A DNA stretch of 64,000 nt from Ananas comosus (taxonomy: Eukaryota > Streptophyta > Magnoliopsida > Poales > Bromeliaceae). Position numbers and translations under genes: made by a program. Every line of letters begins with the position of its first letter. Position 1 is the stretch's first letter. Under the pieces are notes generated by a model. The model saw only the letters and a list, made by a program, of their open reading frames with translations. It was not told where the DNA came from and ran no database searches. Positions 1-10,041 of this stretch are shown here, piece by piece. The stretch lies in the NCBI RefSeq assembly GCF_001540865.1, contig NC_033627.1, positions 8,164,799-8,228,798 on the forward strand, read 5' to 3'.

Positions 1-866
1 TCCTTCTTCAGTTGTTCCTTTGGTCTCCTATTCATGTGTGTTGTAGCATTTTTCGGCTTTTGTTTGCAAAATCTCTTCACATGTCCTACAACACCACAAA
101 GATGACAGGTTTTGTTAGCAAATAAATTCTTGGGAGGAACAAATTTACCAAAGATCTTCGGAACCGGTTTTGTCGAATGTTCGTCTACTTTCTTCATTGC
201 TTGATCGACATATGTCCGTTCGTATTCAGGTCCAAGTTTGTTGGTTTGACCAAGTCCTAACATCTTATCAAGTTTGCTTGACCCGGACGAAAACTTGTTC
301 AAATCGGATTTGAGTTGAATGATAGTCTTGGTAAATTCCATGTTGGATTCTCTTGCTTCCGTGTATTGCTTGTTAAGAAAATTAATGTTTTCAACCAAAG
401 TTTCCTTTTCCTTCTCAAGCAGTGCACACTTGTCTAGTAAAGTATTATATGACTCGGTCAAAGTGTCCTTCTCTTGCTCCAAACTTTTTGTCAATGACTC
501 TAATCTTGTATTGTCTTGGTCTAGATCATACAGTCTTCGTCTCAACTTTTTGTTGTGTTTCGCCACTTTCTTTGATTCAATAACAAGTTGATGATATGCG
601 GCGGCCATATCCTCTTCTTCCGATTCTTCATCCGTTGAGCTTTCCGTAGAAGATTTTCCATGCAAAGAAGACATAGAAATTGAATCAATAGATGCTAAAC
701 ACATAAAAGTAGAATCTTGTGCAATAAGTGCAGTGGCATTAACATCATCATCACTTGTGGATGATTCGTGTGAGGAGGTCTCATCCCAAGTAATGGCTTG
801 CATCGCTTTCTTTTTCAAAGACTTTTTGTTAGGACAATCTGATGCAATATGACCAAATCCCCTACA
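1..866 (-). pseudogene. gag: Sirevirus gag, downstream part after the amber stop
   Basis: The gag frame continues after the TAG at 867-869. It first completes the CCHC knuckle (CRGFGHIASDC), then runs through an acidic serine-rich stretch and a long coiled-coil-like segment rich in Leu, Lys and Glu. A second knuckle, CHLCGVVGHVKRFC, is encoded at about 67-108. The frame stays open to the window edge. Its last 391 bases (1-391) are the same sequence as 9650-10040, so the protease and integrase expected next are those seen at 9289-10040. The Gag of this family is long for copia, which fits Sireviruses. The piece has no start codon of its own. Confidence 0.75.
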
Positions 867-1823
867 CTAATAGCATTGTATTTGACCTTCGCTACTTTTC
901 TTTTCTTTTGTAAAATCTTTTTGAAAATTTTTCGATTTTTTAAACTTTGAAGAAGAGGAGGAAGAGGAACTCCCTTTTGATTTGTTTGGCTTAGAGGGAG
1001 TTGGCTTAGAAGAGAACTTCTTTCTAAAGTTCCGACGAAACTTCTTAGTCAAAAGAGCCATTTGCTTCTCAAACTCTTCCAAGGTTACGTCTGAGTCCGA
1101 GTCCGATGAAGAAGATTCCATATTGCCTCCTTTCATTGATTTTAGTGCCATACCTGAAGCTTTAGAAGACAACTTGGAAGAAGATGAGTTAACAGGAAAA
1201 GTCATTTCATACGTTTGAAGAGCACCAACTAATTCATCTACTTTGAGTTCATCCGGATGTTTTACCGTTTCTATGGCCGCAACCTTGGGACGAAAACGTT
1301 CGGGAAGGGTTCTCAAAATTTTTCGAACAATTTTTGGTTCAGAAATTTTTTCACCCAAATTTGCACAAGTATTGACAATATCTTGAAGGCGAGTGTAATA
1401 CTCGGTAAAGGTTTCATTTTCTTCCATACGAATAAAATCAAAACGACTAGTCAACATTTGTAATTTCTGAACCTTTACCAAGCTTGTACCCTCATGAGTG
1501 ATTTGTAAGGTATCCCAAATTTCTTTGGCGGTTTCACACGCCAAAACTCGAGAAAATTCAGTTTGATTAAAAGCATTGAACAAAGCATTGATACCCTTCC
1601 CATTGAACGAAGATAGTTCGTTTTTCACTTTTGTCCACTTATTTCTAGGTTTCGGACCGCTAATATTCTCGACCACTTCAGTAGGATGTTTCCACCCGAA
1701 TTCAATGGCTTGCCAAACCCTCTCGTCGATAGCAATAAGAAACGCCCTCATACAGACTTTCCAATAAGCGTAGTTAGTGCCATCGAAGAGAGGGGGTCGA
1801 TTAATGTTACCGTCCTCGGCCAT
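867..1823 (-). CDS. gag: Sirevirus Gag, N-terminal part (318 codons to an amber stop)
   Basis: This ORF encodes the capsid region of a Ty1-copia Gag (UBN2/Retrotran_gag type). It begins MAEDGNINRPPLFDG and contains the copia-like N-terminal motif NYAYWKVCMRAFL near residue 20. The start lies 18 bases downstream of the primer-binding site, as expected for the first ORF after the 5' LTR. The C-terminal third is Ser/Lys-rich and basic, typical of the linker before the nucleocapsid. The ORF ends at a TAG at 867-869, which sits inside the first CCHC knuckle between its first two cysteines. The same frame continues open beyond the stop. The stop may be a mutation or a sequencing error; readthrough cannot be judged from one copy. 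Confidence 0.88.
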   Translation of the reverse strand: MAEDGNINRPPLFDGTNYAYWKVCMRAFLIAIDERVWQAIEFGWKHPTEVVENISGPKPRNKWTKVKNELSSFNGKGINALFNAFNQTEFSRVLACETAKEIWDTLQITHEGTSLVKVQKLQMLTSRFDFIRMEENETFTEYYTRLQDIVNTCANLGEKISEPKIVRKILRTLPERFRPKVAAIETVKHPDELKVDELVGALQTYEMTFPVNSSSSKLSSKASGMALKSMKGGNMESSSSDSDSDVTLEEFEKQMALLTKKFRRNFRKKFSSKPTPSKPNKSKGSSSSSSSSKFKKSKNFQKDFTKEKKSSEGQIQCY

Positions 1824-1841
1824 AGATTACAACCTATACCC

Positions 1842-1853
1842 GCTCTGATACCA
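1842..1853 (-). promoter_or_regulatory. Primer-binding site for initiator tRNA-Met
   Basis: The minus strand reads TGGTATCAGAGC, the standard plant PBS complementary to the 3' end of initiator methionine tRNA. It begins two bases after the LTR end and lies just upstream of the gag ATG. This fixes the LTR's left boundary and shows that the LTR acts as a 5' LTR for the gag at 1-1823. Confidence 0.92.
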
Positions 1854-1855
1854 CT

Positions 1856-3064
1856 TGTGAGATATGGATCCCGAGGATCTAAAAGGTGAAAAACACCTAG
1901 AGGGGGGTGAATAGGTGTAAACGGTAAAAAAAATAAACTCGATGCGAATATAAAGTAAATGCGGAAAATAAAATCAGCACACCGAGAAATAACGTGGGAA
2001 AACTCCAAATCGGAGAGAAAAAATCCACGGGACCGATCACACAAAGAAATCCACTAAGAAAACATGAGTACAAGTGATTTAGCAAAAATACAATACTCAA
2101 AATACCGAATCCTAGTTGTGGATTATCTTTGCCAGTCCACGATCGCTTGGAGTCCTCCAACTGATCACACTGCAAGTCCTTGCAGCCACACACGCCTCGA
2201 TTCCACGAAACGCCCACCGAATCCACGGTCTCCACGCGAGATCCACGCGCTAACGCTCCATCCGAAGCTCGTAGAAATTCAACAATTTGTGGTGATTTAA
2301 GATCTTTGAAAGCACATATAATATGAGGAGAAACCCAAATTAAAACATCACCAATTTGATCCTTAACGAAAATTTGAATCAAAATCAAAGAATCAAATTG
2401 GCGATCTAATGCTTGATGTTTAAAAACATAGAACAAAACTCCGAATCAAGCCGTTAGGGTTTCTAAAAAGTTATCTCACTCAACTCCTCTCAAATAGAGA
2501 TCCTCATATTATATTTATAGGTTTAGAAGACTTCTAGATAGATTAGGATTCCAAAAACTCAATTTTAAAAACTGACGACGGTCTCAGGGTCCGGTCCTTT
2601 CGAGCAGACCGGTCCTTGGGAGACCGGTCCTCTAAGGTAAGGTCCGGTCTTTCGCTGCGTAGATGTAAAAATATGCGTACGGGGACCGGTCCTCAATTCA
2701 GAGACCGGTCCTTCCCTGCGCAACAAGGAAAACCATGTACGGGAACCGGTCCTCAAGATCAGAGACCGGTCTCCCAAACCTTCTACGCAGAGAAGTTTGA
2801 TGGGTCCGGTCCTTCTGATCAAGGACCGGTCCCCGACCCCTGAGTTTTTTAGAAAACTTAAGTTTAGTCAACTCAAATATAAACCAAGTCTTCAAAACAT
2901 CTTTTAACAATAAAAACTTCACCACAAATTATTTATAATCATACCTGAGATCCCAAGGGTCTTTGAACACGAAACCTCAACTCTTTCTTCAATCTTCATC
3001 TTCTAATTCTTCGAGACTCCGTTCAATACTTCACGAAATTCGCCAACTTATAAAATCCTTAACA
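1856..3064 (-). repeat. Sirevirus LTR (1,209 bp)
   Basis: The boundaries are TGTTAAG at 3064 and CTCACA at 1856 on the minus strand, giving TG...CA ends. The LTR is flanked on one side by a polypurine tract and on the other by a PBS, so it is a junction between two internal regions rather than between an element and host DNA. No target duplication can be read. The middle (2575-2840) holds a cluster of ACCGGT-centred palindromes. An AT-rich stretch near 2505-2520 (atattatatttatag) is the most TATA-like sequence but is on the plus strand as written. Confidence 0.82.
2575..2840. repeat. Cluster of GGACCGGTCC-type palindromes in the Sirevirus LTR
   Basis: Seven exact ACCGGT cores, most flanked by GA or GG on the left and CC or CT on the right, plus three one-base variants (TCCGGT), occur within 265 bp. 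The full consensus GGGACCGGTCCC is self-complementary. Very similar clusters occur in several gypsy LTRs of this window. A regulatory role is an inference only. Confidence 0.85.
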
Positions 3065-3077
3065 ATCTCCCCCTTTG
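3065..3077 (-). promoter_or_regulatory. Polypurine tract adjoining the Sirevirus LTR
   Basis: The plus strand reads atctccccctttg directly next to the LTR end, so the minus strand carries the purine run AAAGGGGGAGAT that primes plus-strand DNA synthesis. Similar tracts lie at 3470-3482 (ttctcccccttt) and about 6058-6068 (actccccct). Multiple PPT-like tracts upstream of the 3' LTR are a known Sirevirus feature. Confidence 0.8.
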
Positions 3078-3619
3078 GCTATTTCGTGACAAAATACAAA
3101 AAAATATTTACAATGCTTATCCAAAAACAAAAATAAGAAGGTTATTGCAATCACCAAACAACAACCTTCTGCATAATCGATCCAATAAAAACAAAATTAT
3201 ATTTTTCACTAATACAAACTCTATGACTTAGGACACGACATAGAGTCTCGAAGTCTTGAAATACCCTGCAAAACAATCTCCACACACTTCATCAAAAATT
3301 TGCAATGAATTCAGTTATAAGTCAAGAGTTCAAGCATAGTTGAGTTCAAGTATAGTTACATCCTAATCAAAGTTCAAGCATAGTTCATCAAGCACATAAA
3401 GTAAAGTCACATAAAATAAAGTAAAGTCACATAAAAGTAAAGTTGCATCATAAGCATCATCATCATCATTCTCCCCCTTTTTGTCAAGAAACCACCAAAA
3501 TGACCAAAATGAGAGAACGCCAAAACGAGCTCAGTCGGAATCAGCACCAGGCGCAGGAAGATCCGCGCTACAACACCCTAGTTTGTCAAAGATAGCTCTC
3601 ATCAGACGACGAAGCTTGC

Positions 3620-4981
3620 TCACTTGCCTAGTGAGGCGCTCCTGCTCAGCAACCATGCGAGCCTGATCCTCAGAAATCCGTCGAAGTTCGCCGAAATCCG
3701 TTCTTGCTCTAGAGATAACCTTTGTTGTTCCTGATAAACAGAAGAGACAGACATTTCTTCCTCAGACACCTCTGCCGAAGGACGAGAAGGACCAGGAGGT
3801 GGAGTGGAACGCTGTTGAGACGAACGTCGTGGAGGAGAGCGCTGCGACTGAAGCTGCACCGCAGATTTAATGAACGTAGTTTCACTAATCACGCCCAGAC
3901 TATGTTCATATGACGAACATCTCGTGTCCACATCAAACATCCTCAGAATCCGCATTATGATTAACAGATAAGGCAACCTCTCTGACTGACTAGAAGTCTT
4001 GATGTCTTTAGCCATACGGCGCCAAACCAAAAATGGAACATTAAGATTGATCTTCCTATCACGAACCACATTCGGCTGACCCACCAAATACATATAAAGC
4101 ATGCGATCCCAACGCACCACCTTCGTGTTAGCCAACGGCATTATATTGTAGCAGACCACAAAATTCAAGAAACGAAACTCTATCTTTAATTCCTTCGACA
4201 TCACACAAATGCCATTTGGTTCAACGTTGGGCAAACATACACCATTCATAACCAGACGCCAATCTCGAACCGCATCAAAACCAGCATGCAAATATTCAAT
4301 TCCATCAGTCCGAGCCTGCATACCAAGAACAGAAGCAATAGTTTCAGGCGTAATTGTCAATTCGATGCCACGCACAGAGGTCTTAAAAATGAACGGTCCA
4401 CCATCGGAATCCTCCAGATATCCCGCTCTCATATAGAACTCCCGAATTAATTCCAAACAATATCTAGTTTGTTCGGGAAAATCGCTAATTTCATAGAGAC
4501 CTCCGTTCTCAAACAAGGCTTGAAGACCAGGAACTCGTTCAATTAAGTTCTGAACTCCAACGTGCCGCTCACCAATACAATTCTTCGAAGAGTACATTGA
4601 ACGTCTCTTCGGATCAACGTTGCCTCCCTGAGTACTGCGGCGAGGTACATCAGCTGTAGGTTCACGAATTTCAATACCTCCAGTCTTCTTCTTACTACGA
4701 GAATATGTCAATTTTTCCGTTCCTTTCCCTTTGGCTTTGCTCTGTCCTTTCTCCTTTTCTGCAACTACCTTTTCCTTCCCTTTCTTCTTCGTCGACAACA
4801 CTTCTGGAGAGAATGCTTCCGAATCTATCGACTCAGTTTCTGATTCTTCATCAGGAGCATATTCACTGCCGACATCCTCAACTGGTGGCTCGACAGGTTG
4901 TTGAGTCGAAGTACGCTGGCGCTTACCACCTCGACCACCACCAGCCATGAGGAACACAAGAGCAAGCAAAAAGGAATACAT
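3620..4981 (-). CDS. Env-like / putative plant transposon protein ORF of the Sirevirus
   Basis: This intact 453-codon ORF lies between RNase H and the 3' LTR, the position of the extra ORF in Sireviruses. The first methionine gives a short hydrophobic start (MYSFLLALVFL). A second methionine 11 codons later (MAGGGRGGKRQR) gives a basic start and may be the real one. Residues 20-120 are acidic then lysine-rich and look disordered. Residues about 125-355 resemble the globular domain often annotated as 'putative plant transposon protein'. The C-terminus is Pro/Ser/Gln-rich and may end in a coiled coil. I see no clear transmembrane helix in the globular part, so a true envelope function is not supported. 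The ORF is open although gag and pol are broken. Confidence 0.75.
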   Translation of the reverse strand: MYSFLLALVFLMAGGGRGGKRQRTSTQQPVEPPVEDVGSEYAPDEESETESIDSEAFSPEVLSTKKKGKEKVVAEKEKGQSKAKGKGTEKLTYSRSKKKTGGIEIREPTADVPRRSTQGGNVDPKRRSMYSSKNCIGERHVGVQNLIERVPGLQALFENGGLYEISDFPEQTRYCLELIREFYMRAGYLEDSDGGPFIFKTSVRGIELTITPETIASVLGMQARTDGIEYLHAGFDAVRDWRLVMNGVCLPNVEPNGICVMSKELKIEFRFLNFVVCYNIMPLANTKVVRWDRMLYMYLVGQPNVVRDRKINLNVPFLVWRRMAKDIKTSSQSERLPYLLIIMRILRMFDVDTRCSSYEHSLGVISETTFIKSAVQLQSQRSPPRRSSQQRSTPPPGPSRPSAEVSEEEMSVSSVYQEQQRLSLEQERISANFDGFLRIRLAWLLSRSASLGK

Positions 4982-6364
4982 TTTGTTTTCGAAAAAGATC
5001 CCTGTTTCAACAAGTTAAAAATAAAACACAGATATCATTCACTTCCCTTTTTTAAAAAAAAAAAACAGAAAACACAGATGAAACCTAGGGCCAAAAAAAA
5101 AATGCATCAAGAGAGTGAAGTAATGCATGAACAGATCAAGGATTATGAGGATATAGTAAAGATCAGTGTGTAGAAACAAGGAACTGAACAAAATCACAGA
5201 TCAAATCCCACTAACACATTCTCGGAACAAATGTGCAAAAATAAACTCTAAAAAGAAAACGTACCAATCAAAGCAAGGAAAAACGGGAAGAAATAGAGCA
5301 AACATCCTCTGGAACCCTAGGCCGGTCGAGGGAGGAGTTTTAGACAAAAAGGTAAAGTAGGAGAGAGACCGAACCAACATTCGTATATGGGGTCGGGCGG
5401 AGGGACCGGTCCTTCAAGACAGGGGACCGGTCCCCGTACCGAAAAAAAAATTCTTCCCCCCCCTTATTTATGTTAAAAAAAAAATCCAATGACATGTAAT
5501 ATAAATTTTATAAATATGGTAAACAAAGTCAATTTCAAAAATATTCAAAGTGTCAAGATTCGTTGAACAAATAGACGAATTAAATTCTAAATGGGTATAA
5601 TGCTAAAATCCACACATCAATCAAGATCTAAAAACTAATCGTCTCGTATTGTCTTCATAATTGCTAAATAGAGGAATAGAAGATCCCATAATCACGAAAC
5701 TAAGATAAGATTATCAAATTGAGTTATGGACAAGATTCGACGAGGGAGTGGCTCTTTGAGCATTTTTTCACTATCAACCTTATATCACATAGGAGATGTA
5801 TTGTAAATAACTCATGTTTTATCATCTCCAAAGCACCGCTTTTAAACCTCCTTTTTTTTTTTTTTAATATATATATCACAGGACATTGTTGGCTTCTTCA
5901 TCAACAGAGATGCTTTAAACAGACATGTGGTAGTTGCACACACTGACCGGACGACCGGAGTGGTAGCTCTTTCCTCCATGTGGTGGTAGTTTTCACACTC
6001 CCATGAGGGATGTAACTCTTTCCACATCTTTTGTCATTCTAATTTAATTCCAGGAAAGACTCCCCCTAAATAAGTGCAACTCTCAAGTTGACGATATTAT
6101 CTCAAGTTCAAAAATAGGGAACTCGGTATACATATCATAGCTCATAATTCAACAAGACAAAGACAATGTTTAAAGTTCAAAGAAAGAGATGTTGACTTTA
6201 GCAAATTATACTAAAATCGAATTTGAATGAATCTATCTTTTGAACAAAATATGACACAGAGAATAAAAATGACGTTGATCAAGCTTAACATATTATAACA
6301 TAATGAAAATAGTATCACGGATATCTCAAAAATGATCATGTAAGAACGACATGTATGCACAAGT
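4982..6364. other. Non-coding spacer between RNase H and env-like ORF
   Basis: This stretch has no convincing gene. It contains a purine-rich A-tract region (5050-5105), two ACCGGT palindromes at about 5400-5440 matching those in the LTR, a T-run at 5851-5866 followed by TA repeats, and a PPT-like tract at about 6058-6068. Short ORFs here show no family features. Confidence 0.7.
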
Positions 6365-8242
6365 TTATGCAAGATCTATGGCCCGTAGACTACCTCTAGA
6401 TGGAATACCAATAGCCTTTCGCAAATGTAGAAAGCGTTTTTGATCTAAAGGTTTTGTCAAAATATCAGCAAGCTGATTTTCAGTAGAAATATATTCAAGA
6501 TGAAGAAGATTTGATTCGACTAGTTCCCTTAAAAAATGATATCTGAGTTCAATGTGTTTCGTTCGAGAATGTAAGACAGGATTTTTAGAAATATTAATTG
6601 CACTTGTGTTATCACAAAGAATAGTAAGAGTGGTGGATGGGATCCGATAGTCGCTCAGTAAGCTCTTCATCCATAACAACTGAGTAGAGCAACTACCAGC
6701 AGAAATATACTCAGCCTCGGCAGTGGATAATGCAATACAGTTCTGTTTCTTGCTGTGCCATGCGACAAGACAGTGTCCAAGGGAGAAACACGCGCCACTA
6801 GTACTTTTCCGATCATCTGCAGAGCCAGCCCAGTCTGCATCTGAGTATCCAATCAGATCAAGAGATGTTCCCATCAGATACCAGAGACCATAAGCAATTG
6901 TACCTTTAACGTATCGAATAATCCTTTTGACCGCTTTTAGATGAATTTCCTTAGGATTAGCTTGATAGCGAGCACAAATTCCAACACTGAAGGCAATATC
7001 TGGTCTACTCGCAGTCAAGTACAACAGACTCCCAATCATGCTTCTGTACAGTTTCTCATCCACGCTCGGTCCTTCTGAATTCAATCCAAGTCCTTTATTA
7101 CTTGTACCCATTGGAGTGTCAAAATCTTTTGCATTGTCCAATCCAAATTTCTTAACCAAATCTTTCGCATATTTGGATTGACACAAGTGTATTCCATCTT
7201 TAGTTTGTTTGACTTGAAGTCCAAGAAAATAGTTAAGCTCCCCCATCATTGACATCTCAAATTCGCTTGTCATCAACTTTGCAAAATCATTGGCATCCTT
7301 ATCCTTAGTTGCTCCAAAGACGATGTCGTCAACATAAATTTGTGCCACGATGAAATTATCTTTCGAGTGTTTAACAAAAAGAGTTCTATCCGCTCCCCCT
7401 CGGTTGTAGCCCTTTTCCAAAAGAAATTTTGTCAAACGCTCGTACCATGCCCGCGGAGCCTGTTTAAGACCATAAAGTGCCTTTTTCAGACGAAAAACAT
7501 GATTAGGAAATTTTGAATCTATGAAACCTTTTGGTTGTTCAACATAGACTTCCTCTTTTAGAAAACCATTTAGAAAAGCACTTTTAACATCCATTTGAAA
7601 AAGAGTAATTTTAAAATGACAGGCGATCGCAAACAGAATACGAATTGATTCAAGACGAGCAACCGGGGCGAAGGTTTCCTCAAAATCTATTCCCTCAACT
7701 TGTGAGTAGCCTTGAGCAACTAGTCTTGCTTTATTTCGAACAATGGTACCATCCTCATTTTTCTTATTCTTAAAAATCCACTTGGTACCAATTATGTGTT
7801 GTTGCTCAGGACGTGGCACCAATTCCCAGACATCATTACGCGTGAATTGACCAAGTTCGTCTTGCATAGCATTAATCCAGTATTCATCGAGAAGAGCTTC
7901 ATCAACATTCTTTGGCTCAACTAGAGAAACGTAGCAAGCAAATTCACACTGAAGCTGTCTCCGAGTTTTCACACCAGTAAGAGGGTCTCCGATAACATTT
8001 GACAATGGATGATCTTTCACAGGTGTAAGTTCAGATGAGGTGATAGGGGTTTCAGATGAATCATGTGATGCAACAGTGTCAATAGTTTCAGCAGAAATAT
8101 CAGGCACAGAAATTTCATCAATCACAGGCAAGTTAAATGGAGAATCATTATCATCATCACTCATCACAGAAGTAGAAGAACCATTCACTGAAGAGCTTAC
8201 AGAAGAAGCTTCATCTACTTTTATATTAATGGATTCTATCAC
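6365..8242 (-). CDS. pol: Copia reverse transcriptase-RNase H segment of pol
   Basis: This 625-codon open segment carries the C-terminal half of a Ty1-copia polyprotein. The RT (RVT_2) runs from about residue 135 to 375, with the first catalytic Asp in [11 protein letters not shown] and the YVDD box near residue 300. The RNase H lies at about 460-600, with [15 protein letters not shown] and CDNTSA holding the acidic active-site residues and LADILTKPL near the end. All of these motifs look intact. The first 90 residues are a Ser/Asp-rich linker from the integrase C-terminus. The methionine at 8242 is only the first ATG after a nonsense codon upstream and is not a natural start; in the family this is one polyprotein with integrase and protease. 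Confidence 0.92.
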   Translation of the reverse strand: MIESINIKVDEASSVSSSVNGSSTSVMSDDDNDSPFNLPVIDEISVPDISAETIDTVASHDSSETPITSSELTPVKDHPLSNVIGDPLTGVKTRRQLQCEFACYVSLVEPKNVDEALLDEYWINAMQDELGQFTRNDVWELVPRPEQQHIIGTKWIFKNKKNEDGTIVRNKARLVAQGYSQVEGIDFEETFAPVARLESIRILFAIACHFKITLFQMDVKSAFLNGFLKEEVYVEQPKGFIDSKFPNHVFRLKKALYGLKQAPRAWYERLTKFLLEKGYNRGGADRTLFVKHSKDNFIVAQIYVDDIVFGATKDKDANDFAKLMTSEFEMSMMGELNYFLGLQVKQTKDGIHLCQSKYAKDLVKKFGLDNAKDFDTPMGTSNKGLGLNSEGPSVDEKLYRSMIGSLLYLTASRPDIAFSVGICARYQANPKEIHLKAVKRIIRYVKGTIAYGLWYLMGTSLDLIGYSDADWAGSADDRKSTSGACFSLGHCLVAWHSKKQNCIALSTAEAEYISAGSCSTQLLWMKSLLSDYRIPSTTLTILCDNTSAINISKNPVLHSRTKHIELRYHFLRELVESNLLHLEYISTENQLADILTKPLDQKRFLHLRKAIGIPSRGSLRAIDLA

Positions 8243-9288
8243 CGTCTTAGTACGTAAATTGTACGCACGATATGCACGACTAGAAGTAGAATATCCAAGA
8301 AAAATTCCTTCGTCACTTCGGGAGTCAAATTTTCCAAGATTTTCACGATCCCGAAGGATAAAACATTTACTCCCGAAGACACGAAAGTATTTAATATTCG
8401 GTTTTCTACCAATTCACAATTCATACAGAGTGTTTAAAGTACCCGGGCGTAAATAGATACGGTTAATCACATAGACAGCCGTGTTAACTGCTTCAGCCCA
8501 GAAGTGTAGTGCAACTTTCTTGCTATGAAGCATAACACGGCCATCTCTTGAACAACCCGATTTTTATGTTCAACCACTCCGTTCTGTTGTGGTGTATAGG
8601 GAGCAGAGAATTCATGTTTGATGCCTTTTGAAACACAGAAATCAACAAATTTTGAATTTATGAATTCTCCCCCTTGATCACTTCGAATGCGTACAATTTT
8701 ATCATTCATTTCATTCATAAGACGAAAAAAGATTTCAGAAAAAGAATCAAAGGTATCAGCTTTTTTACGTAAGAAAGCACTCCAGACAAAACGAGTAAAA
8801 TCATCAACAATAAGCAGAATGTATCGTTTTCCACCCAAACTTTGAATCCTAGAAGGTCCCATTAAGTCCATGTGTAGTAGCTCTAATGGTTTAGATGTCC
8901 CTAAATGGTTCAAATTTTTATGTGTGGCTCTACTTTGTTTTCCCAGTTGGCAACCCCGACACACAGTGTTCTCCTTGAAGTCTATCTTAGGTACACCTCG
9001 AACAACCTCCTTCTTAGTTATCTTAGATAGTTCCTTAAAGTTCATGTGACCTAGACGTTCATGCCATAAAGTTTCAGTTTCTAATATTGCTAGGTTACAA
9101 TGTTCAGTTGAAGAGCTAGGAACTACATAGCAGTTATTCTCAGATCTTACACATTTTAAGAAGGTGTCATCATTACGAGTCACAGTGCATTCTTTGTCAG
9201 AAAATTTAACGGAGTACCCGTCATCACACAACTGACTTATGCTCACGAGATTTGATTTGAGCCCCTCAACATAAAAGACATCATTCAA
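8243..9288 (-). pseudogene. pol: Copia integrase region of pol, frameshifted
   Basis: The 273-codon open piece 8467-9288 contains the GAG-pre-integrase zinc module (LWHERLGHMNF...CRGCQLGKQ) and then the integrase core. The core has the first Asp in HMDLMGP, the second in SDQGGEF and the catalytic Glu in PQQNGVVEHKNR. About 25 residues after the Glu the frame is lost by a one-base deletion near 8540. The true frame then continues to about 8420, where a TGA replaces what is normally a Trp codon. The C-terminal integrase domain therefore lies across 8243-8466 in broken form. The mature protein would join viral DNA ends to target DNA in the nucleus; this copy cannot encode it in one piece. Confidence 0.88.
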
Positions 9289-9333
9289 AGTAGGACCATC
9301 TGAGATAGTGACAGTTCCTTTTCCAACAATTTT

Positions 9334-10040
9334 TTATGACCGACCATCTCCAAAAACAACAAGTCCACCGGAGATTTTGTTTAAAGAAGAAAACCAATTT
9401 TTATCACCGGTCATATGACGTGAACATCCACTATCCAGATACCAAGAAGTATTGTCGTAAGCATGAAGCGAAGTGTGAATGACAAGGCACGGAAAGAGTT
9501 CACCTTTGCGCACCCAAACCTTATGCGTTTTGGGTTGCGTTGTCCGACTTGATTGAGTCACGCTTTGCTTGTCGACGATTTGTGTAGTTCTTTTCTTTGA
9601 ATCATTCTTCTTAGGCATCCACGTTTGTCTTGCCTTTGTCTTTGGATCCTCCTTCTTCAGTTGTTCCTTTGGTCTCCTATTCATGTGTGTTGCAGCATTT
9701 TTCGGCTTTTGTTTGCAAAATCTCTTCACATGTCCTACAACACCACAAAGATGACAGGTTTTGTTAGCAAATAAATTCTTGGGAGGAACAAATTTACCAA
9801 AGATCTTCGGAACCGGTTTTGTCGAATGTTCGTCTACTTTCTTCATTGCTTGATCGACATATGTCCGTTCGTATTCAGGTCCAAGTTTGTTGGTTTGACC
9901 AAGTCCTAACATCTTATCAAGTTTGCTTGACCCGGACGAGAACTTGTTCAAATCGGATTTGAGTTGAATGATAGTCTTGGTAAATTCCATGTTGGATTCT
10001 CTTGCTTCCGTGTATTGCTTGTTAAGAAAATTAATGTTTT
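9334..10040 (-). pseudogene. gag-pol: Gag C-terminus and aspartic protease of the Sirevirus
   Basis: Reading from 10040 down, the frame carries the end of the Gag coiled coil, the CCHC knuckle CHLCGVVGHVKRFC, a basic Lys/Thr-rich linker, and the retropepsin start WYLDSGCSRHMTG. The active-site triplet in copia proteases is D-S-G, which is intact here. The frame closes with a TAA at 9334-9336, right after a VVFGDG motif; the same frame continues below it into the integrase, so the stop is a lesion. Codons above 10040 run into an N and unrelated sequence and are not part of the gene. Confidence 0.85.
9650..10040. repeat. 391-bp direct repeat of window bases 1-391
   Basis: The two copies differ at only two positions (t/c in the motif tgttg-agc, and a/g in cggacga-aac). 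The repeat ends exactly at the N at 10041. The offset of 9,649 bp equals one LTR plus one internal region. This is either a true second element copy or the overlap of two contigs from the same repeat. Confidence 0.92.
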
Positions 10041-10041
10041 N
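10041..10041. other. Single N, probable contig join
   Basis: To the left is Sirevirus gag; to the right is an unrelated gypsy-type LTR interior. No target duplication or LTR end lies at the junction, so the two sides are probably not neighbours in the genome. Confidence 0.75.

Larger units (their letters stand above)
1..10040 (-). mobile_element. Sirevirus-type Ty1-copia retrotransposon, permuted around one LTR
   Basis: On the minus strand the order from 10040 down is gag C-terminus, protease, integrase, RT-RNase H, env-like ORF, polypurine tract, LTR (3064-1856), primer-binding site, gag N-terminus, gag knuckle. The copia order (integrase before RT) and an extra ORF downstream of RNase H are known hallmarks of Sireviruses. 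The LTR serves as 3' LTR for the copy on its right and 5' LTR for the gag on its left. Bases 1-391 match 9650-10040 with two mismatches, so the repeat period is 9,649 bp. The unit could be a tandem pair sharing an LTR, or an assembly join of two copies. Coding regions are interrupted by at least four lesions, so this copy looks defective. Confidence 0.85.

Noticed and set aside
1748..2436. ORFs of 98 and 179 codons across the Sirevirus LTR
   Set aside because: They cross the LTR and PBS, have no domain, and are not conserved features of the family.
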